Positions 25,895-34,757 of a stretch of DNA of 64,000 nucleotides are shown here, piece by piece (the stretch's first letter is position 1; each line of letters opens with the position of its first letter). The notes under the pieces were generated by a model. It saw nothing but the letters and a program-made list of their open reading frames with translations, was not told where the DNA came from and made no database searches. This DNA comes from Bacillus ndiopicus (GTDB lineage Bacteria; Bacillota; Bacilli; Bacillales_A; Planococcaceae), in NCBI RefSeq assembly GCF_000612805.1, contig NZ_HG964409.1:62001-126000 (forward strand), in the 5' to 3' direction. A program made the position numbers and the translations under genes.

Positions 25895-28219
25895 TTGAAT
25901 TTACAGTTTCAACAAGAGCAAAAACGCGTGAATGATGTAATGGACACAATTGTATCGCAAATAAATCGATTGGAAGAGGAGACTTCACAGCGCAAAAATG
26001 ATGTGATGAATATTCGCAAGCATTTTTGGGAAGAGGTAAAGGTGAATACGGACACTTTCGATGATTTTCTTGAAACAATTATTAGCTTAAGGCAGGAAGC
26101 GCAGGCATTGTCAGTAAGTCAAAGCACTCATCAGCATGCTGCTAAAAGATTATCTGTGTTGCAGCGTATGAAGAGAACCCCTTATTTTGGACGGATTGAT
26201 TTTAAGGAACAAGAGATTCCAGCTACGGAGCAATTGTATATTGGCATTTCTTCATTAATGGATGAAAGTGGAGAGGATTTTCTTATTTACGATTGGAGAG
26301 CGCCAATTTCCAGTGTCTACTACGATTATCAGCCAGGTCCTGCACACTATGTAACGCCAGAGGGTATTATCCATGGCGATTTGGAGAAGAAATGGCAATA
26401 CCTTATTCGAGAAGGTGTTCTTCAATCAATGTTCGATACGAGCCTTACAATAGGTGATGAAATTTTACAGCAGGCTTTAGGTAAAGGCACAGATAAATAT
26501 ATGCATAGCATTGTCGCCACTATCCAACAGGAGCAAAATCGCATTATTCGCTATGATCAAGGTAGATTGCTTGTTGTCCATGGTGCTGCTGGTAGTGGTA
26601 AAACATCTGCGGCCTTGCAGCGCGTGGCATATTTACTGTATAAATATCGTGATAGCTTGGATGCAGAGCAGATTATTTTATTTTCACCAAATGCCATGTT
26701 TAATAGTTATATTTCAAATGTTTTGCCAGAGCTTGGAGAGGAAAATATGCAACAGGTAACATTCCAAGAATATTTGAATCACCGACTTGGCCAAGATTTT
26801 GAAATTGAAAACCCTTATAATCAATTAGAATTTATCCTTACTGCAATGGATATGCCTACGTATAAGGCAAGGGTTGCGGGTATAAAATTCAAATCGTCTA
26901 TCCACTTTTTCGAAATCATTAAATCCTATAGACAATCGCTAGAGCAGTCTGGCATGTTGTTTAAAGATATAGTTTTTAAACAAAAGCCGATTGTGACTGC
27001 AGAGCAGATTACGGCACAATTTTATAATAGCGATACTTCGCTAAAATTCCATAATCGCCTTGAAAAAATAAAGGATTGGATTTTGGATCAAGTAAAGGAA
27101 ATGGAAAAACGCGAATGGTCAAAATCATGGGTAGAGGATGAAATCGAGCTACTTAGCAATGAAGAATACTATAAAGCACACGCTTATTTGGCGAAAAAGC
27201 ATGGCTTTAGTAGAGATTCGATTTCTGATTATAATATGGAGCCAAAAGAGCTTGCCAAACTTATTGTTTATCAGAAACTAAAGCCATTACGAAAGCGAAT
27301 TCGAGCATTGCACTTTATTGATATGAAGGGTATCTATCAACAGCTATTTACTGATGATTTAAGAATACAGAAATGTCTAGGTGGACAGCTACCTACAGAA
27401 TGGGCAGTTATCTGCCAAATGACTGCTGTTATGTTAGATGAGAACAAGTTGTTTTATGAAGATGCTACGCCATTTTTATTGATGCGAGAGTTGATTCAAG
27501 GCTTCCAAACTAATCTTTCAATAAAGCATATTTTTATTGATGAGGCACAGGATTATTCACCATTTCAATTTGAGTTTATTAAGCGTTTATTCCCTGTAGC
27601 TCGCATGACCGTGTTAGGAGATTTTAATCAAGCTATCTTTACACACGCTAACGAAATGGTTGATTTTAATATTTTGAATAACTTATATGGACAAGACGAA
27701 GTGGAAGTTATTAATTTGGCACGTAGCTACCGCTCGACTAAGCCTATTATCGAATTTACACGCAGGCTGATTCCAAATGGTGAACATATTATCCCTTTTG
27801 AGCGTGATGGTGAGCTACCTGTAGTAACAGAAGTATTTGACGATGAGGAATTGCATCGTTGCATTGTATCAAAAGTAGAAGAATTAAAGAGATTAGGCTA
27901 TCAAAGCATAGCGATTATATGTAAGTCAGCAGAGGAAAGTAAACGTGCGCACGCGGCTTTATCTAGTGTTGATAGTATTAAATTGCTAAAGAATGGTTCA
28001 CCTAAATACGAGCAAGGTGTTGTTATTATCCCAGCCTATTTAGCTAAAGGTATTGAGTTTGAAGCGGTTATTATCTATAATGCTTCAACACAAATATATG
28101 GTGATGAGAGTGTACGCAGGCTTTTCTATACGGCCTGTACACGGGCCATGCATTATTTGCAGCTTTATAGTGTAGGTGAACCTAGCTTTCTTTTGGCGAG
28201 TTCACGTAGTTCACAATAG
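25895..28219 (+). CDS. helD: HelD: RNA polymerase recycling motor ATPase
   Basis: This 774-residue superfamily-1 helicase-like ATPase of Firmicutes binds stalled or post-termination RNA polymerase and releases it from DNA. An N-terminal coiled coil (residues 1-75, the secondary-channel arm) precedes the Walker A VHGAAGSGKTSAALQRVAYLLY (about 228). Walker B-like FIDEAQDYSPFQ, motif IV GDFNQAIF, arginine finger region LARSYRST and a C-terminal YTACTRAMH follow, as in UvrD-type enzymes. The TTG at 25895 follows AAGGAG by 8 nt; the GTG at 25886 overlaps that ribosome site. Length equals class I HelD. Confidence 0.92.
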   Translation: MNLQFQQEQKRVNDVMDTIVSQINRLEEETSQRKNDVMNIRKHFWEEVKVNTDTFDDFLETIISLRQEAQALSVSQSTHQHAAKRLSVLQRMKRTPYFGRIDFKEQEIPATEQLYIGISSLMDESGEDFLIYDWRAPISSVYYDYQPGPAHYVTPEGIIHGDLEKKWQYLIREGVLQSMFDTSLTIGDEILQQALGKGTDKYMHSIVATIQQEQNRIIRYDQGRLLVVHGAAGSGKTSAALQRVAYLLYKYRDSLDAEQIILFSPNAMFNSYISNVLPELGEENMQQVTFQEYLNHRLGQDFEIENPYNQLEFILTAMDMPTYKARVAGIKFKSSIHFFEIIKSYRQSLEQSGMLFKDIVFKQKPIVTAEQITAQFYNSDTSLKFHNRLEKIKDWILDQVKEMEKREWSKSWVEDEIELLSNEEYYKAHAYLAKKHGFSRDSISDYNMEPKELAKLIVYQKLKPLRKRIRALHFIDMKGIYQQLFTDDLRIQKCLGGQLPTEWAVICQMTAVMLDENKLFYEDATPFLLMRELIQGFQTNLSIKHIFIDEAQDYSPFQFEFIKRLFPVARMTVLGDFNQAIFTHANEMVDFNILNNLYGQDEVEVINLARSYRSTKPIIEFTRRLIPNGEHIIPFERDGELPVVTEVFDDEELHRCIVSKVEELKRLGYQSIAIICKSAEESKRAHAALSSVDSIKLLKNGSPKYEQGVVIIPAYLAKGIEFEAVIIYNASTQIYGDESVRRLFYTACTRAMHYLQLYSVGEPSFLLASSRSSQ

Positions 28220-28275
28220 GAGGATTATGAGGTAAAGTTGAAGAGGCAAAATATTGATCAATAGGAGTTGGAAAA

Positions 28276-28932
28276 ATGTTTGCACGTTATAAAAGATTTT
28301 ATTTTATTTTTACATTGCTAACACTTACTTTAATTTTAGCAGGTTGTGGCGCAAAGAAAGTGGAGGAAAATCCAGCGACTGAGGATGCACAAAATTATCC
28401 AGCGGATGTTAAAGAGAACCCGATTGTAACGATTACAATGAACAACGATGAAAAAATCGTCATCGAATTGGAGCCTTCTGTAGCACCAAATACAGTTGCA
28501 AACTTTATTTCTTTAGTGGAGCAAGGCTTTTATGATGGGTTGATTTTCCATCGAGTTATTCCAGGCTTTATGATTCAAGGTGGCGACCCATTAGGTAATG
28601 GTACAGGTGGCCCTGACTATGGAATCGAAGGCGAATTTTTAGCAAATGATTTTGAAAATGATTTAGAGCATGAGCGCGGTGTTATTTCAATGGCACGTGC
28701 GGGAGATCCGAATTCCGCAGGTTCACAATTTTTCATTATGGTAGAGGATGCATCATATCTTGATGGTCAGTATGCTGCCTTTGGAAAAGTAATCGAAGGT
28801 ATGGAAGTAGCTGATGCAATCGTTAATGTTGAGCGCGACGCTGCAGATAAGCCATTAGAAGATCAGCAAATGAAAAAGGTGGAAGTGGATACAAAAGGCT
28901 TTAAGTATCCAGAACCAAAAGTCATTAAATAA
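28276..28932 (+). CDS. Cyclophilin-type peptidyl-prolyl isomerase lipoprotein
   Basis: A 218-residue lipoprotein: signal peptide with lipobox LAGC (Cys24), then a cyclophilin domain with IFHRVIPGFMIQGGDP, GSQFFIMVEDASYLDG and YAAFGKVIEG, including the conserved catalytic Arg of FHRV and the FxMxxG-type hydrophobic pocket. It should assist folding of secreted proteins at the membrane-wall interface. It follows helD by about 55 bp and ends at a strong terminator. Confidence 0.9.
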   Translation: MFARYKRFYFIFTLLTLTLILAGCGAKKVEENPATEDAQNYPADVKENPIVTITMNNDEKIVIELEPSVAPNTVANFISLVEQGFYDGLIFHRVIPGFMIQGGDPLGNGTGGPDYGIEGEFLANDFENDLEHERGVISMARAGDPNSAGSQFFIMVEDASYLDGQYAAFGKVIEGMEVADAIVNVERDAADKPLEDQQMKKVEVDTKGFKYPEPKVIK

Positions 28933-28964
28933 ATATAAGATGCTAATGTATAAATCTTAAAATA

Positions 28965-29008
28965 AAACCATAAGAGATCAAATTTTGATTTCTTATGGTT
29001 TTTTTGTT
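28965..29008 (+). terminator. Intrinsic terminator of the cyclophilin gene
   Basis: Stem AAACCATAAG...ATCAAA against TTTGAT...CTTATGGTTT, followed by a long T-run. Confidence 0.85.
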
Positions 29009-29143
29009 TTTACCGTTTTATGAAGAGCTAGTTGGGACATAGTTAATATTTTTTCTCCAAAAATGGTAGCCATAGTGAGAATAAATTCGATTTTAAGCGA
29101 TGTATTAAATAAAGGCCTTTATAGTTTGAGAAAGGATGTTTGT

Positions 29144-29698
29144 ATGAAGATTACAAGTGAGAATTTTATCAAGCATTTAAAAAAAGGGAAAGAAGAAGCA
29201 TTGCAATATGTAATTGATGAATATATTGGGATTGTCAAAGCGGTTATCTATAATGCTTTAAAATCTTATAATGATCCTCAAATAATAGAAGAATGCATAA
29301 GTGATACATTTTTGGGCGTTTATGAAAATGCCAAGCAATTTGAAGGAGCTCAAGAGGATTTCAGAAAGTGGATTTGTACAATTGCCAAATTTAAAGCGAT
29401 TAGTAAGCAAAGAAAATTAGTTAAGACAGTAACATTTTATGAAATCGAGGAAAATAGCAATGCAACAATATCGGCAGAAGAGGAATACATTTTAAAAGTC
29501 TCTACAGAAGAATTATTAAAAATGATGAGTAAGTTAGCCCCAGTGGATTGCGATATTTTTACGATGAAATACTTTTTAAATATGAAGAATGAAGAGATTG
29601 CAGAGCATTGTGGTTTGACAAAGGCAGCTATTGATAATCGCTTATATCGAGGGAAAAAGCGATTACAACAAATTTGTTTAGGAGGTAGTACGACATGA
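29144..29698 (+). CDS. ECF-type RNA polymerase sigma factor
   Basis: A 184-residue sigma-70 family protein with region 2 (IIEECISDTFLGVYENAKQF...FRKWICTIAKFKAISKQRK) and region 4 (DIFTMKYFLNMKNEEIAEHCGLTKAAIDNRLYRGKKRL). The upstream in-frame start (29063) is less likely than ATG 29144, which has AAAGGA 7 nt upstream. The stop overlaps the start of a DUF4179 transmembrane protein by four bases (ATGA), a coupling typical of sigma/anti-sigma pairs. The regulon is unknown; autoregulation is expected. Confidence 0.88.
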   Translation: MKITSENFIKHLKKGKEEALQYVIDEYIGIVKAVIYNALKSYNDPQIIEECISDTFLGVYENAKQFEGAQEDFRKWICTIAKFKAISKQRKLVKTVTFYEIEENSNATISAEEEYILKVSTEELLKMMSKLAPVDCDIFTMKYFLNMKNEEIAEHCGLTKAAIDNRLYRGKKRLQQICLGGSTT

Positions 29699-30792
29699 AG
29701 AAGCTATATAAGCAATTTAATCGCTTAAATATTGATATGAAAATGGAGCCAATGGAAGTCAACACGCTTGAAAAAGAGAGAATTCAAAGGGCAATCTTCA
29801 AAGCCAAAAAGAAAAAGTATCTCACAAAATATATGGTAGTCGTTGCTACATTTTTACTTGCTACAAGCATTACAGTTGGCTATGCATTTCCTGCTTTCGC
29901 AACCAATATTCCACTTATAGGGAATATATATGCGTTATTTATTAATAACGAAAAGTATGTATTTGAAAGCTATGGAGAATATTCGACGAGTATGGGCGAG
30001 AGTCAAAAAAGTAATGGTGTTGAAGTAACTATTACAAATGCAGTCTATGATACGGAGAACATTACGATTGCTTATACAATTAAAAGCGAAAAGGATTTAG
30101 GAGAAAGACCTGCTTTATCAGAGCAAATAATCGTAGATGAATTTACTGAGAGATATAAGCACAACCCGGGCTACGATGGAAGTTATCTAGTGCAAAAGAT
30201 AAGTGATTATGAATATGCTGTTGTTTATGTTTTACAGCTTCTTAGAGGTACCAAGCCAGAACAGGTACATGTGAAATTCAAAGGAAATGAAATACGGGAT
30301 TTAAATAATGTAAATAATGCAGTAGCAGGCAACTGGTCTTTTGAATTTACTTTAGATGCACTTGAAAGTAAATCACAATTATTTGAAAAATATAGTCTAA
30401 AAGCAGAAGCTGAAGGTGTTAAGATTGCTGTACTGAAAAAAACAGTAACACCTATTGCAACAACATTCTATATATCAGAATTAGTGGATGAAGCATTATT
30501 GGCGCAAGAGTATGATGAAATACGTCATGCCGTTGTTGAATATACGGTGACTGATGATGTAGGAAATCATTATAATATTATTTATCATAAAGGGACGGGC
30601 CATAGTACAGAGTTTGGTAAATTTCATGAGAATTATCCACGCATTATGCTATCAAACTATGATAAACGAGCAACATCTATTTTTATAACGCCTAAAATCA
30701 CTATTGGTAAAACAGAGAATCCTGGCGGTGGCTTCTTTGTACCTGTAAAGGAGCCATTTGAAATTGCTCCTATTCAAGTGCCGATAAAGTAA
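29695..30792 (+). CDS. DUF4179 membrane protein, probable anti-sigma factor
   Basis: A 365-residue single-pass membrane protein. Residues 1-45 are a basic cytoplasmic segment, a helix lies at about 46-66 (YMVVVATFLLATSITVGYAF), then a DUF4179 domain (FPAFATNIPLIGNIYALF...) and a long beta-rich extracellular part. Coupling to the ECF sigma gene suggests that the cytoplasmic end sequesters the sigma factor and the outer domain senses an envelope signal. No zinc-binding anti-sigma motif is visible, so the mode of inhibition is unknown. Confidence 0.8.
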   Translation: MKKLYKQFNRLNIDMKMEPMEVNTLEKERIQRAIFKAKKKKYLTKYMVVVATFLLATSITVGYAFPAFATNIPLIGNIYALFINNEKYVFESYGEYSTSMGESQKSNGVEVTITNAVYDTENITIAYTIKSEKDLGERPALSEQIIVDEFTERYKHNPGYDGSYLVQKISDYEYAVVYVLQLLRGTKPEQVHVKFKGNEIRDLNNVNNAVAGNWSFEFTLDALESKSQLFEKYSLKAEAEGVKIAVLKKTVTPIATTFYISELVDEALLAQEYDEIRHAVVEYTVTDDVGNHYNIIYHKGTGHSTEFGKFHENYPRIMLSNYDKRATSIFITPKITIGKTENPGGGFFVPVKEPFEIAPIQVPIK

Positions 30793-30820
30793 GGCTTCAA
30801 TCGGTATGTTACGCGGAAAA

Positions 30821-30859
30821 AACAAGTTGGCTCTATTACTAGGGCTAACTTGTTTTTTT
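30821..30859 (+). terminator. Intrinsic terminator of the sigma/anti-sigma operon
   Basis: AACAAGTT / AACTTGTT stem extended by GGC/GCT-type pairs, followed by TTTTTTT. The T-run merges into the start of a family A repeat. Confidence 0.8.
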
Positions 30860-31110
30860 ATCTTGATTCAGCAAATGTATTTCTGCGACGAGTAACCGCA
30901 GGAGCAAATGTCTTTTTGTATCGAAAGCGTAGCGACATATACAGAAAGCTCCCACTTCCACAGGTTGCTTATTTAGGCCTTCATTCAGTGGGTGTTCAAA
31001 CACTCACTGAGAAAGAGGAACTCAGTCTAAGAACGCCACGTCCTGTGGCAACGACTGAGTGACCAGCATCGTGTTGCCCCAAAGCCTCCGGCGGATGTCA
31101 CAGATTTTGA
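30857..31110 (+). repeat. Dispersed intergenic repeat, family A (long copy)
   Basis: Begins TTTATCTTGATTCA and ends CGGATGTCACAGATTTTGAA, the same left and right blocks as the copies at 44770 and 53979, with a longer middle (about 200 bp) containing CATTCAGTGGGTG. The far-right GAAAAATCTGGAC block seen in other copies is missing. No credible gene lies in this interval. Confidence 0.6.
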
Positions 31111-31239
31111 ATATGTACATTATTATTTCTAGAAAAAGTATTATTTGACTATTATAACGGTAAATCCAGCTATTCGATTTTTGCTGTAGTTCCGTTTTTT
31201 GTGTTGATTCTTATAATTACTTATGTATACTGCATGTAG

Positions 31240-31281
31240 AAAGAGGCTATCGAGAAAATTCAAATTTCCGATACCCTCTGA
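31240..31281 (-). terminator. Intrinsic terminator of the VOC gene at 31287
   Basis: Minus strand: AGAGGGTATCG ... CGATAGCCTCT stem with one mismatch and a long loop, followed by TTCT. It sits 6 bp after the stop. Confidence 0.55.
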
Positions 31282-31286
31282 ATTAT

Positions 31287-31658
31287 TTAAACCGTTAACT
31301 CACTCATCAATGCGTGTGTATTACCTTCTGTATCCTTGAAAAATACCATCCAAGTTTCTACACTGCCCATTTTCGCAACGACATGTGGTTTATCGATAAA
31401 CGTTACATTTTCATTCATAAGATGCTCATAGGTAGCTTGGATACTGTCTACTTGAAAGTAAATAACAGAGCTTGGATGAGCGAATTCTTCTTTTTCTGGC
31501 AATGTTAGCATGAGGCGTAATCCATCACATTCGAAAAAGGCCATTGAATCCGTATTGTACAGAAGTGGTAAACCTAATAAACCTTTGTAAAAGTTTACTG
31601 CTCTCGTAATATTTTGTACAGGTACCCCGATTTGCCCTACACTTTTAATTGATGTCAT
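31287..31658 (-). CDS. VOC family (glyoxalase-like) protein
   Basis: A 123-residue VOC fold protein: IGVPVQNITRAVNFYKGLLGLPLLY at the N-terminus, FFECDGLRLMLTLP ending the first module, VIYFQVDSIQATYEHLM, and the C-terminal MVFFKDTEGNTHALMSEL. Metal ligands may be Glu in FFECDG and the terminal region, but the catalytic set is not clear. It could be a dioxygenase, glyoxalase or binding protein. Monocistronic. Confidence 0.82.
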   Translation of the reverse strand: MTSIKSVGQIGVPVQNITRAVNFYKGLLGLPLLYNTDSMAFFECDGLRLMLTLPEKEEFAHPSSVIYFQVDSIQATYEHLMNENVTFIDKPHVVAKMGSVETWMVFFKDTEGNTHALMSELTV

Positions 31659-31766
31659 TTTTAATATAAGCCCCTCTCATAGGTCCATTTATTACTATTA
31701 CTACCATTGTAAAATAAAAAGCGTTAATTTACACTTGAAATAGAAATGTGTGGACGGAGAGAGGAA

Positions 31767-32612
31767 ATGAAAAAATTAATTACTACTTTAATTGTTTTGA
31801 TAGGAGTGATGTTTGTATTGAGTAATGCAGAAGCGCAGTCTGGCAAGACAAAGGCAACCTGGCTTTGGAACACCTATACAATTACCGATGAACAAACAAT
31901 CACATTTATTGTAGAAAAAGAAGTGACATCAGTATATTTGCAAATTGATCCATCGCTACCAAATGAAATGTATGCTGACTTTATTGGCAAAATGAATACA
32001 GCAGGTATTGAAGTACAGGCACTTGATGGTGCTCCAGATTGGGATACAACTTACTTTGATACTTTGTGGGAATGGTTAAGCCAGTACCAAGAGTCTTATC
32101 CAGATGCACCATTTACAGCAGTGCACTTAGATGTAGAGCCTTATTTGTCGGAATTTTGGGAGAGTAATGAGCCGATGGCAATATATCAATATCAAGAACT
32201 GTTACAGCACGCTATGGAGCAAGCGCATACCGCAGAATTAAAATTAGAGGTAGATATTCCATTTTGGTATGATGAGGTGCTTTATAAAAATACATTTGGC
32301 AAAGGCAATTTAGCTGAATGGATTATTAAAAATGTAGATGGGATATCGATTATGGCTTACCGCAATACAGTCCCTGCTTTAAAGCGCGTTACAGAAAATG
32401 AAATGAAGTATGCTAAAAAATACGAAACACCTGTTGTTATTGGTGTTGAAACGATACCTTTCCCTAAGGAGCCTGAAGTATCATTTTCTGCTAAAGGTGA
32501 AAAACGGATGAATGGGATGTTAAGTCAAATTAATAAACATTATGCAAACCATCGTTATTTCGATGGAGTAGCAGTGCATCATGTCGATAGTTGGATGGGG
32601 ATGAAAAAATAG
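31767..32612 (+). CDS. Secreted TIM-barrel-like protein with a DxE motif (glycosidase-like)
   Basis: This 281-residue protein starts with a signal peptide (KLITTLIVLIGVMFVLSNAEA, split across residues 3-24). The mature part alternates strands and helices: VYLQIDPS, VQALDG, FTAVHLDVEPYLSEFW, LKLEVDIPFWYD, GISIMAYRN, PVVIGVET, DGVAVHHVDSWM. The LDVEPY strand resembles the DxE catalytic motif of GH18-like barrels, so a wall- or polysaccharide-directed glycosidase is possible. I do not recognise a named family. Start ATG 31767 with GGAGA upstream is preferred to ATG 31746. Monocistronic. Confidence 0.65.
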   Translation: MKKLITTLIVLIGVMFVLSNAEAQSGKTKATWLWNTYTITDEQTITFIVEKEVTSVYLQIDPSLPNEMYADFIGKMNTAGIEVQALDGAPDWDTTYFDTLWEWLSQYQESYPDAPFTAVHLDVEPYLSEFWESNEPMAIYQYQELLQHAMEQAHTAELKLEVDIPFWYDEVLYKNTFGKGNLAEWIIKNVDGISIMAYRNTVPALKRVTENEMKYAKKYETPVVIGVETIPFPKEPEVSFSAKGEKRMNGMLSQINKHYANHRYFDGVAVHHVDSWMGMKK

Positions 32613-32836
32613 TGGTGGAAAGAAGGACTGTCAGGGGAATTCAGCGCTAGTCATTCTTATTTGGCTAATTTTTCTTTAGTATTTAACCAAATTTTAACCT
32701 TTAAATATTATAATCGAGGAAAAAATGTGAGGTAATACAAAAAAGGTTTAGCGTTTTAAGAGGGCTTTGATAAACTATAAAAAATCAATTTTCCATAATA
32801 TAAATCCTACTTTTTATTGGATTTATCAATTTAAAG

Positions 32837-32877
32837 GTCGATTTGTCACGCAATTTTTGTGACAAATCGACTTTTTT
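32837..32877 (+). terminator. Intrinsic terminator
   Basis: Perfect 13-bp stem GTCGATTTGTCAC / GTGACAAATCGAC with a 9-nt loop and TTTTTT. It lies 225 bp after the secreted protein stop and faces the plus strand; the minus-strand gene at 32900 may use it in reverse. Confidence 0.8.
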
Positions 32878-32899
32878 AGTGTGCTTCATTTGGCAGAAT

Positions 32900-33311
32900 C
32901 TATTTTTGATCCAATTCCACAACTACTCGCCCTGTACCATCCAAATATTGCTCAAAGCGAAAGATGACAAGCTGAACAGGGTATACAGGTTCCTTTCCTT
33001 GATAATTTTTATCAAAGAATTGCCCCACTCGATACTTCTCTTGTCGGTCAAGCAAGCTGGAATAGGAATAGTAAATATCGCCTTCCGCATCGATGAAATA
33101 ATCAAAGACATTTTTATATTTATCCTTTTGATACGCAGTGATTGTATATTCAATTTCATAGTTGTCTTTAACTGTTAGCTCGATAGGTAGTTGACTTGGC
33201 ACACTTAAAATTTGCTTTTTCTCAAATTCCGCAGTAATAACCGCATCCTTTTTATCGATTGACTCTATTTCTTTAACTTTATAGGTAGTACTTCTGCGTC
33301 TAAAAGTTCCT
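32900..33311 (-). pseudogene. Hypothetical gene, probably frameshifted at its 5' side
   Basis: The minus strand encodes a 100-residue, beta-rich polypeptide from GTG 33202 (MPSQLPIELTVKDNYEIEYT ... YLDGTGRVVVELDQK). The same frame continues upstream as plausible protein (TTYKVKEIESIDKKDAVITA, EFEKKQILSV) to about 33311 but contains no start codon before it meets TAA. Near that point another frame is also protein-like (KFYGVRFKVEELLDAEV, from about 33350). The simplest reading is one gene with a single frameshift around 33285-33300; a sequencing error would give the same picture. No family recognised. Confidence 0.5.
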
Positions 33312-33491
33312 CCACTTTAAAGCGAACACCATAGAATTTGAATAAAATCTGGACAAAATAGCAAAAAATCTTTTTGTATTTAGTCTGGGGTGGATAAAAG
33401 CTCAAAATAAATGAAGTAAGCTGTTAAAGGAGCCAGCATTTCGAGAAAGGAGGTTGTATATATCAGAATTGTAACACTATTCAAAATTTTG
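33312..33491. other. Upstream part of the frameshifted gene and hutP upstream region
   Basis: The minus strand stays open to about 33423 in the alternative frame (YPPQTKYKKIFCYFVQILFK), possibly the membrane-associated start of the broken gene. No clean start codon with ribosome site is seen. The hutP promoter follows at 33492. Confidence 0.35.
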
Positions 33492-33520
33492 TTGACACCT
33501 TTTTGGAAAGGGGTTACACT
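33492..33520 (+). promoter_or_regulatory. hutP promoter
   Basis: TTGACA (33492-33497), 17-nt spacer, TACACT (33515-33520). Near-consensus sigma-A promoter placing the transcript start just before the UAG cluster. Confidence 0.7.
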
Positions 33521-33525
33521 AAACC

Positions 33526-33563
33526 TAGTTAATAGTCATTAGAATTTATAAGCTAGGAAATAG
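33526..33563 (+). promoter_or_regulatory. Candidate HutP-binding RNA element in the hutP leader (UAG triplets)
   Basis: TAG triplets occur at 33526, 33533 and 33540, each separated by exactly 4 nt, and again at 33554 and 33561, also 4 nt apart. HutP hexamers are known to bind UAG triplets spaced by four nucleotides. The cluster covers the leader up to 13 nt before the ATG, so binding could control hutP translation. Confidence 0.55.
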
Positions 33564-33576
33564 AGAGTGTGTTTAT

Positions 33577-34020
33577 ATGTCATTGAGTAAAAAACGCTAT
33601 ATAGGTCGACTATCTATTCTTCTTTTATTCTCAGATGATTCACCCCAACAATTGGCAAAACTAGAACAGGATAATTGGAAGGGATGTACAGGAAAAGTCG
33701 GTTCTATGGACTCTCAAAAAATAGTTGCTGCTATTGAGACAGCAGCTAAGAAAAATGGGATTATCAAGTCTGACATTTACCGTGAATCTCATGCATTATA
33801 CCATGCGATTATTGAAGCTTTACATGGTGTGACGAGGGGGCAGGTACAACTAGGCTCTGTACTTAGAACTGTTGGTTTATCTTTTGCTGTTTTACGAGGG
33901 AATCCATATGATAATGAACGAGAGGGAGATTGGATTGCCGTTTCTTTATATGGAACAATTGGTGCACCAGTTAAAGGCTTGGAGCATGAAACGATTGGTT
34001 TAGGTATTAATCATATATAA
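33577..34020 (+). CDS. hutP: HutP: histidine-responsive RNA-binding antiterminator
   Basis: A 147-residue protein matching HutP over its whole length: [40 protein letters not shown], and [18 protein letters not shown] with the C-terminal GLGINHI. In Bacillus subtilis HutP binds L-histidine and Mg2+, then binds UAG-rich hut mRNA and prevents termination between hutP and hutH. Here no hutHUIGM genes follow. UAG clusters flank the gene on both sides, the second directly before a terminator. The next intact genes encode a YuiF-like transporter and a CntK-like racemase. Confidence 0.95.
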   Translation: MSLSKKRYIGRLSILLLFSDDSPQQLAKLEQDNWKGCTGKVGSMDSQKIVAAIETAAKKNGIIKSDIYRESHALYHAIIEALHGVTRGQVQLGSVLRTVGLSFAVLRGNPYDNEREGDWIAVSLYGTIGAPVKGLEHETIGLGINHI

Positions 34021-34028
34021 TTTGCCCA

Positions 34029-34100
34029 TAGTTTTTTAGTTAATAGGGGGCTGTATCGTGAAATCACTTTTTTGTGATTTTATTGATATAGCCCTTTTTT
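34029..34100 (+). promoter_or_regulatory. UAG cluster plus intrinsic terminator downstream of hutP (putative HutP antitermination site)
   Basis: TAG at 34029, 34037 and 34044 (gaps of 5 and 4 nt) runs straight into a long hairpin: GGGCTGTATC ... GATATAGCCC outer stem (one G-T pair) with an inner AAATCAC / GTGATTT stem, then TTTTTT. This copies the arrangement of the hut attenuator: HutP target immediately before a terminator downstream of hutP. Confidence 0.6.
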
Positions 34101-34204
34101 CTATGGCATTTTACTTAACTAAAGGAATTTGAGGGGTGATTTAGCCTAGCTTTCACACTTGGGCTTATCAATGATAGACAAACGATTACTGCAATGGGGG
34201 TGTT

Positions 34205-34412
34205 GGAAATTTAGAAGCAAAAAAATTAGCCTATCAAACTGAATTAATTGCATCAACTATTGTTGAAGGATTACGTGAAATTATAGATGCCTCTGCTGAA
34301 GGAATTAGCTTGGCTCATGGCAGAACGAATTCGTGTATATCTTACTAATGGCTTATTAACAACAAAACAAGGGAAAATAAATTTAATCACTAAAACTACA
34401 GCAAAAATATGA
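34205..34412 (+). pseudogene. Frameshifted remnant of a small gene
   Basis: Frame 1 reads GNLEAKKLAYQTELIASTIV, EGLREIIDASAEG. At about 34300-34320 the protein-like signal moves to the next frame, KELAWLMAERIRVYLTNGLL, TTKQGKINLITKTTAKI, and stops at TGA 34410. No start codon is visible upstream of the first part. It looks like a small helical protein gene broken by truncation and a frameshift. No family recognised. Confidence 0.45.
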
Positions 34413-34573
34413 GAGCTATAAACTTGAGATGGAATTCAATGAGGTGTTGTTATTAAAAACACTAGTAAAGCTTTCTTTATATAGTATCAAGTGTGTTGGT
34501 TATGCTAATATTGGATATTTGTAAGTAGGATTCATAAGGGAAAAACCCCTTTTTATAAAAATTTCACTTGTTG

Positions 34574-34663
34574 GTTGACGTGGTGTTGGCGATTCTGGAG
34601 GGAATAGCATGAGTTGAAATCACTTAGCAAAAGCTGTTTCTGTATCATACAACGGGAATCAAT
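34574..34663 (+). repeat. Palindromic repeat, family B (degenerate copy)
   Basis: GTTGACGTGGTG, TTGGCGATTCTGGAGGGAAT, AGCATGAGTTGAAAT and the closing AACGGGAATCAA follow the order of the copy at 62979-63110, in the same orientation, with many substitutions and no internal hairpin. Confidence 0.5.
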
Positions 34664-34757
34664 AGATTAATAGAGGTCATCTGTAAAAAAGGCGAATCAA
34701 CACACCTAATATAGTATTAAAAAATACAAATTGCTTTAGAAGGAAAGGGTGAGGGGT

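Larger units (their letters stand above)
34101..34757. other. Decayed spacer between hutP and the transporter gene
   Basis: No intact gene. It holds a frameshifted ORF remnant at 34205-34412, a short hairpin GGG/CCC with T-run near 34539-34557, and a degenerate palindromic repeat (family B) at 34574-34663. Confidence 0.6.

Noticed and set aside
30850..31062. 70-residue plus-strand ORF
   Set aside because: Lies wholly inside a family A repeat copy and begins in a terminator T-run.
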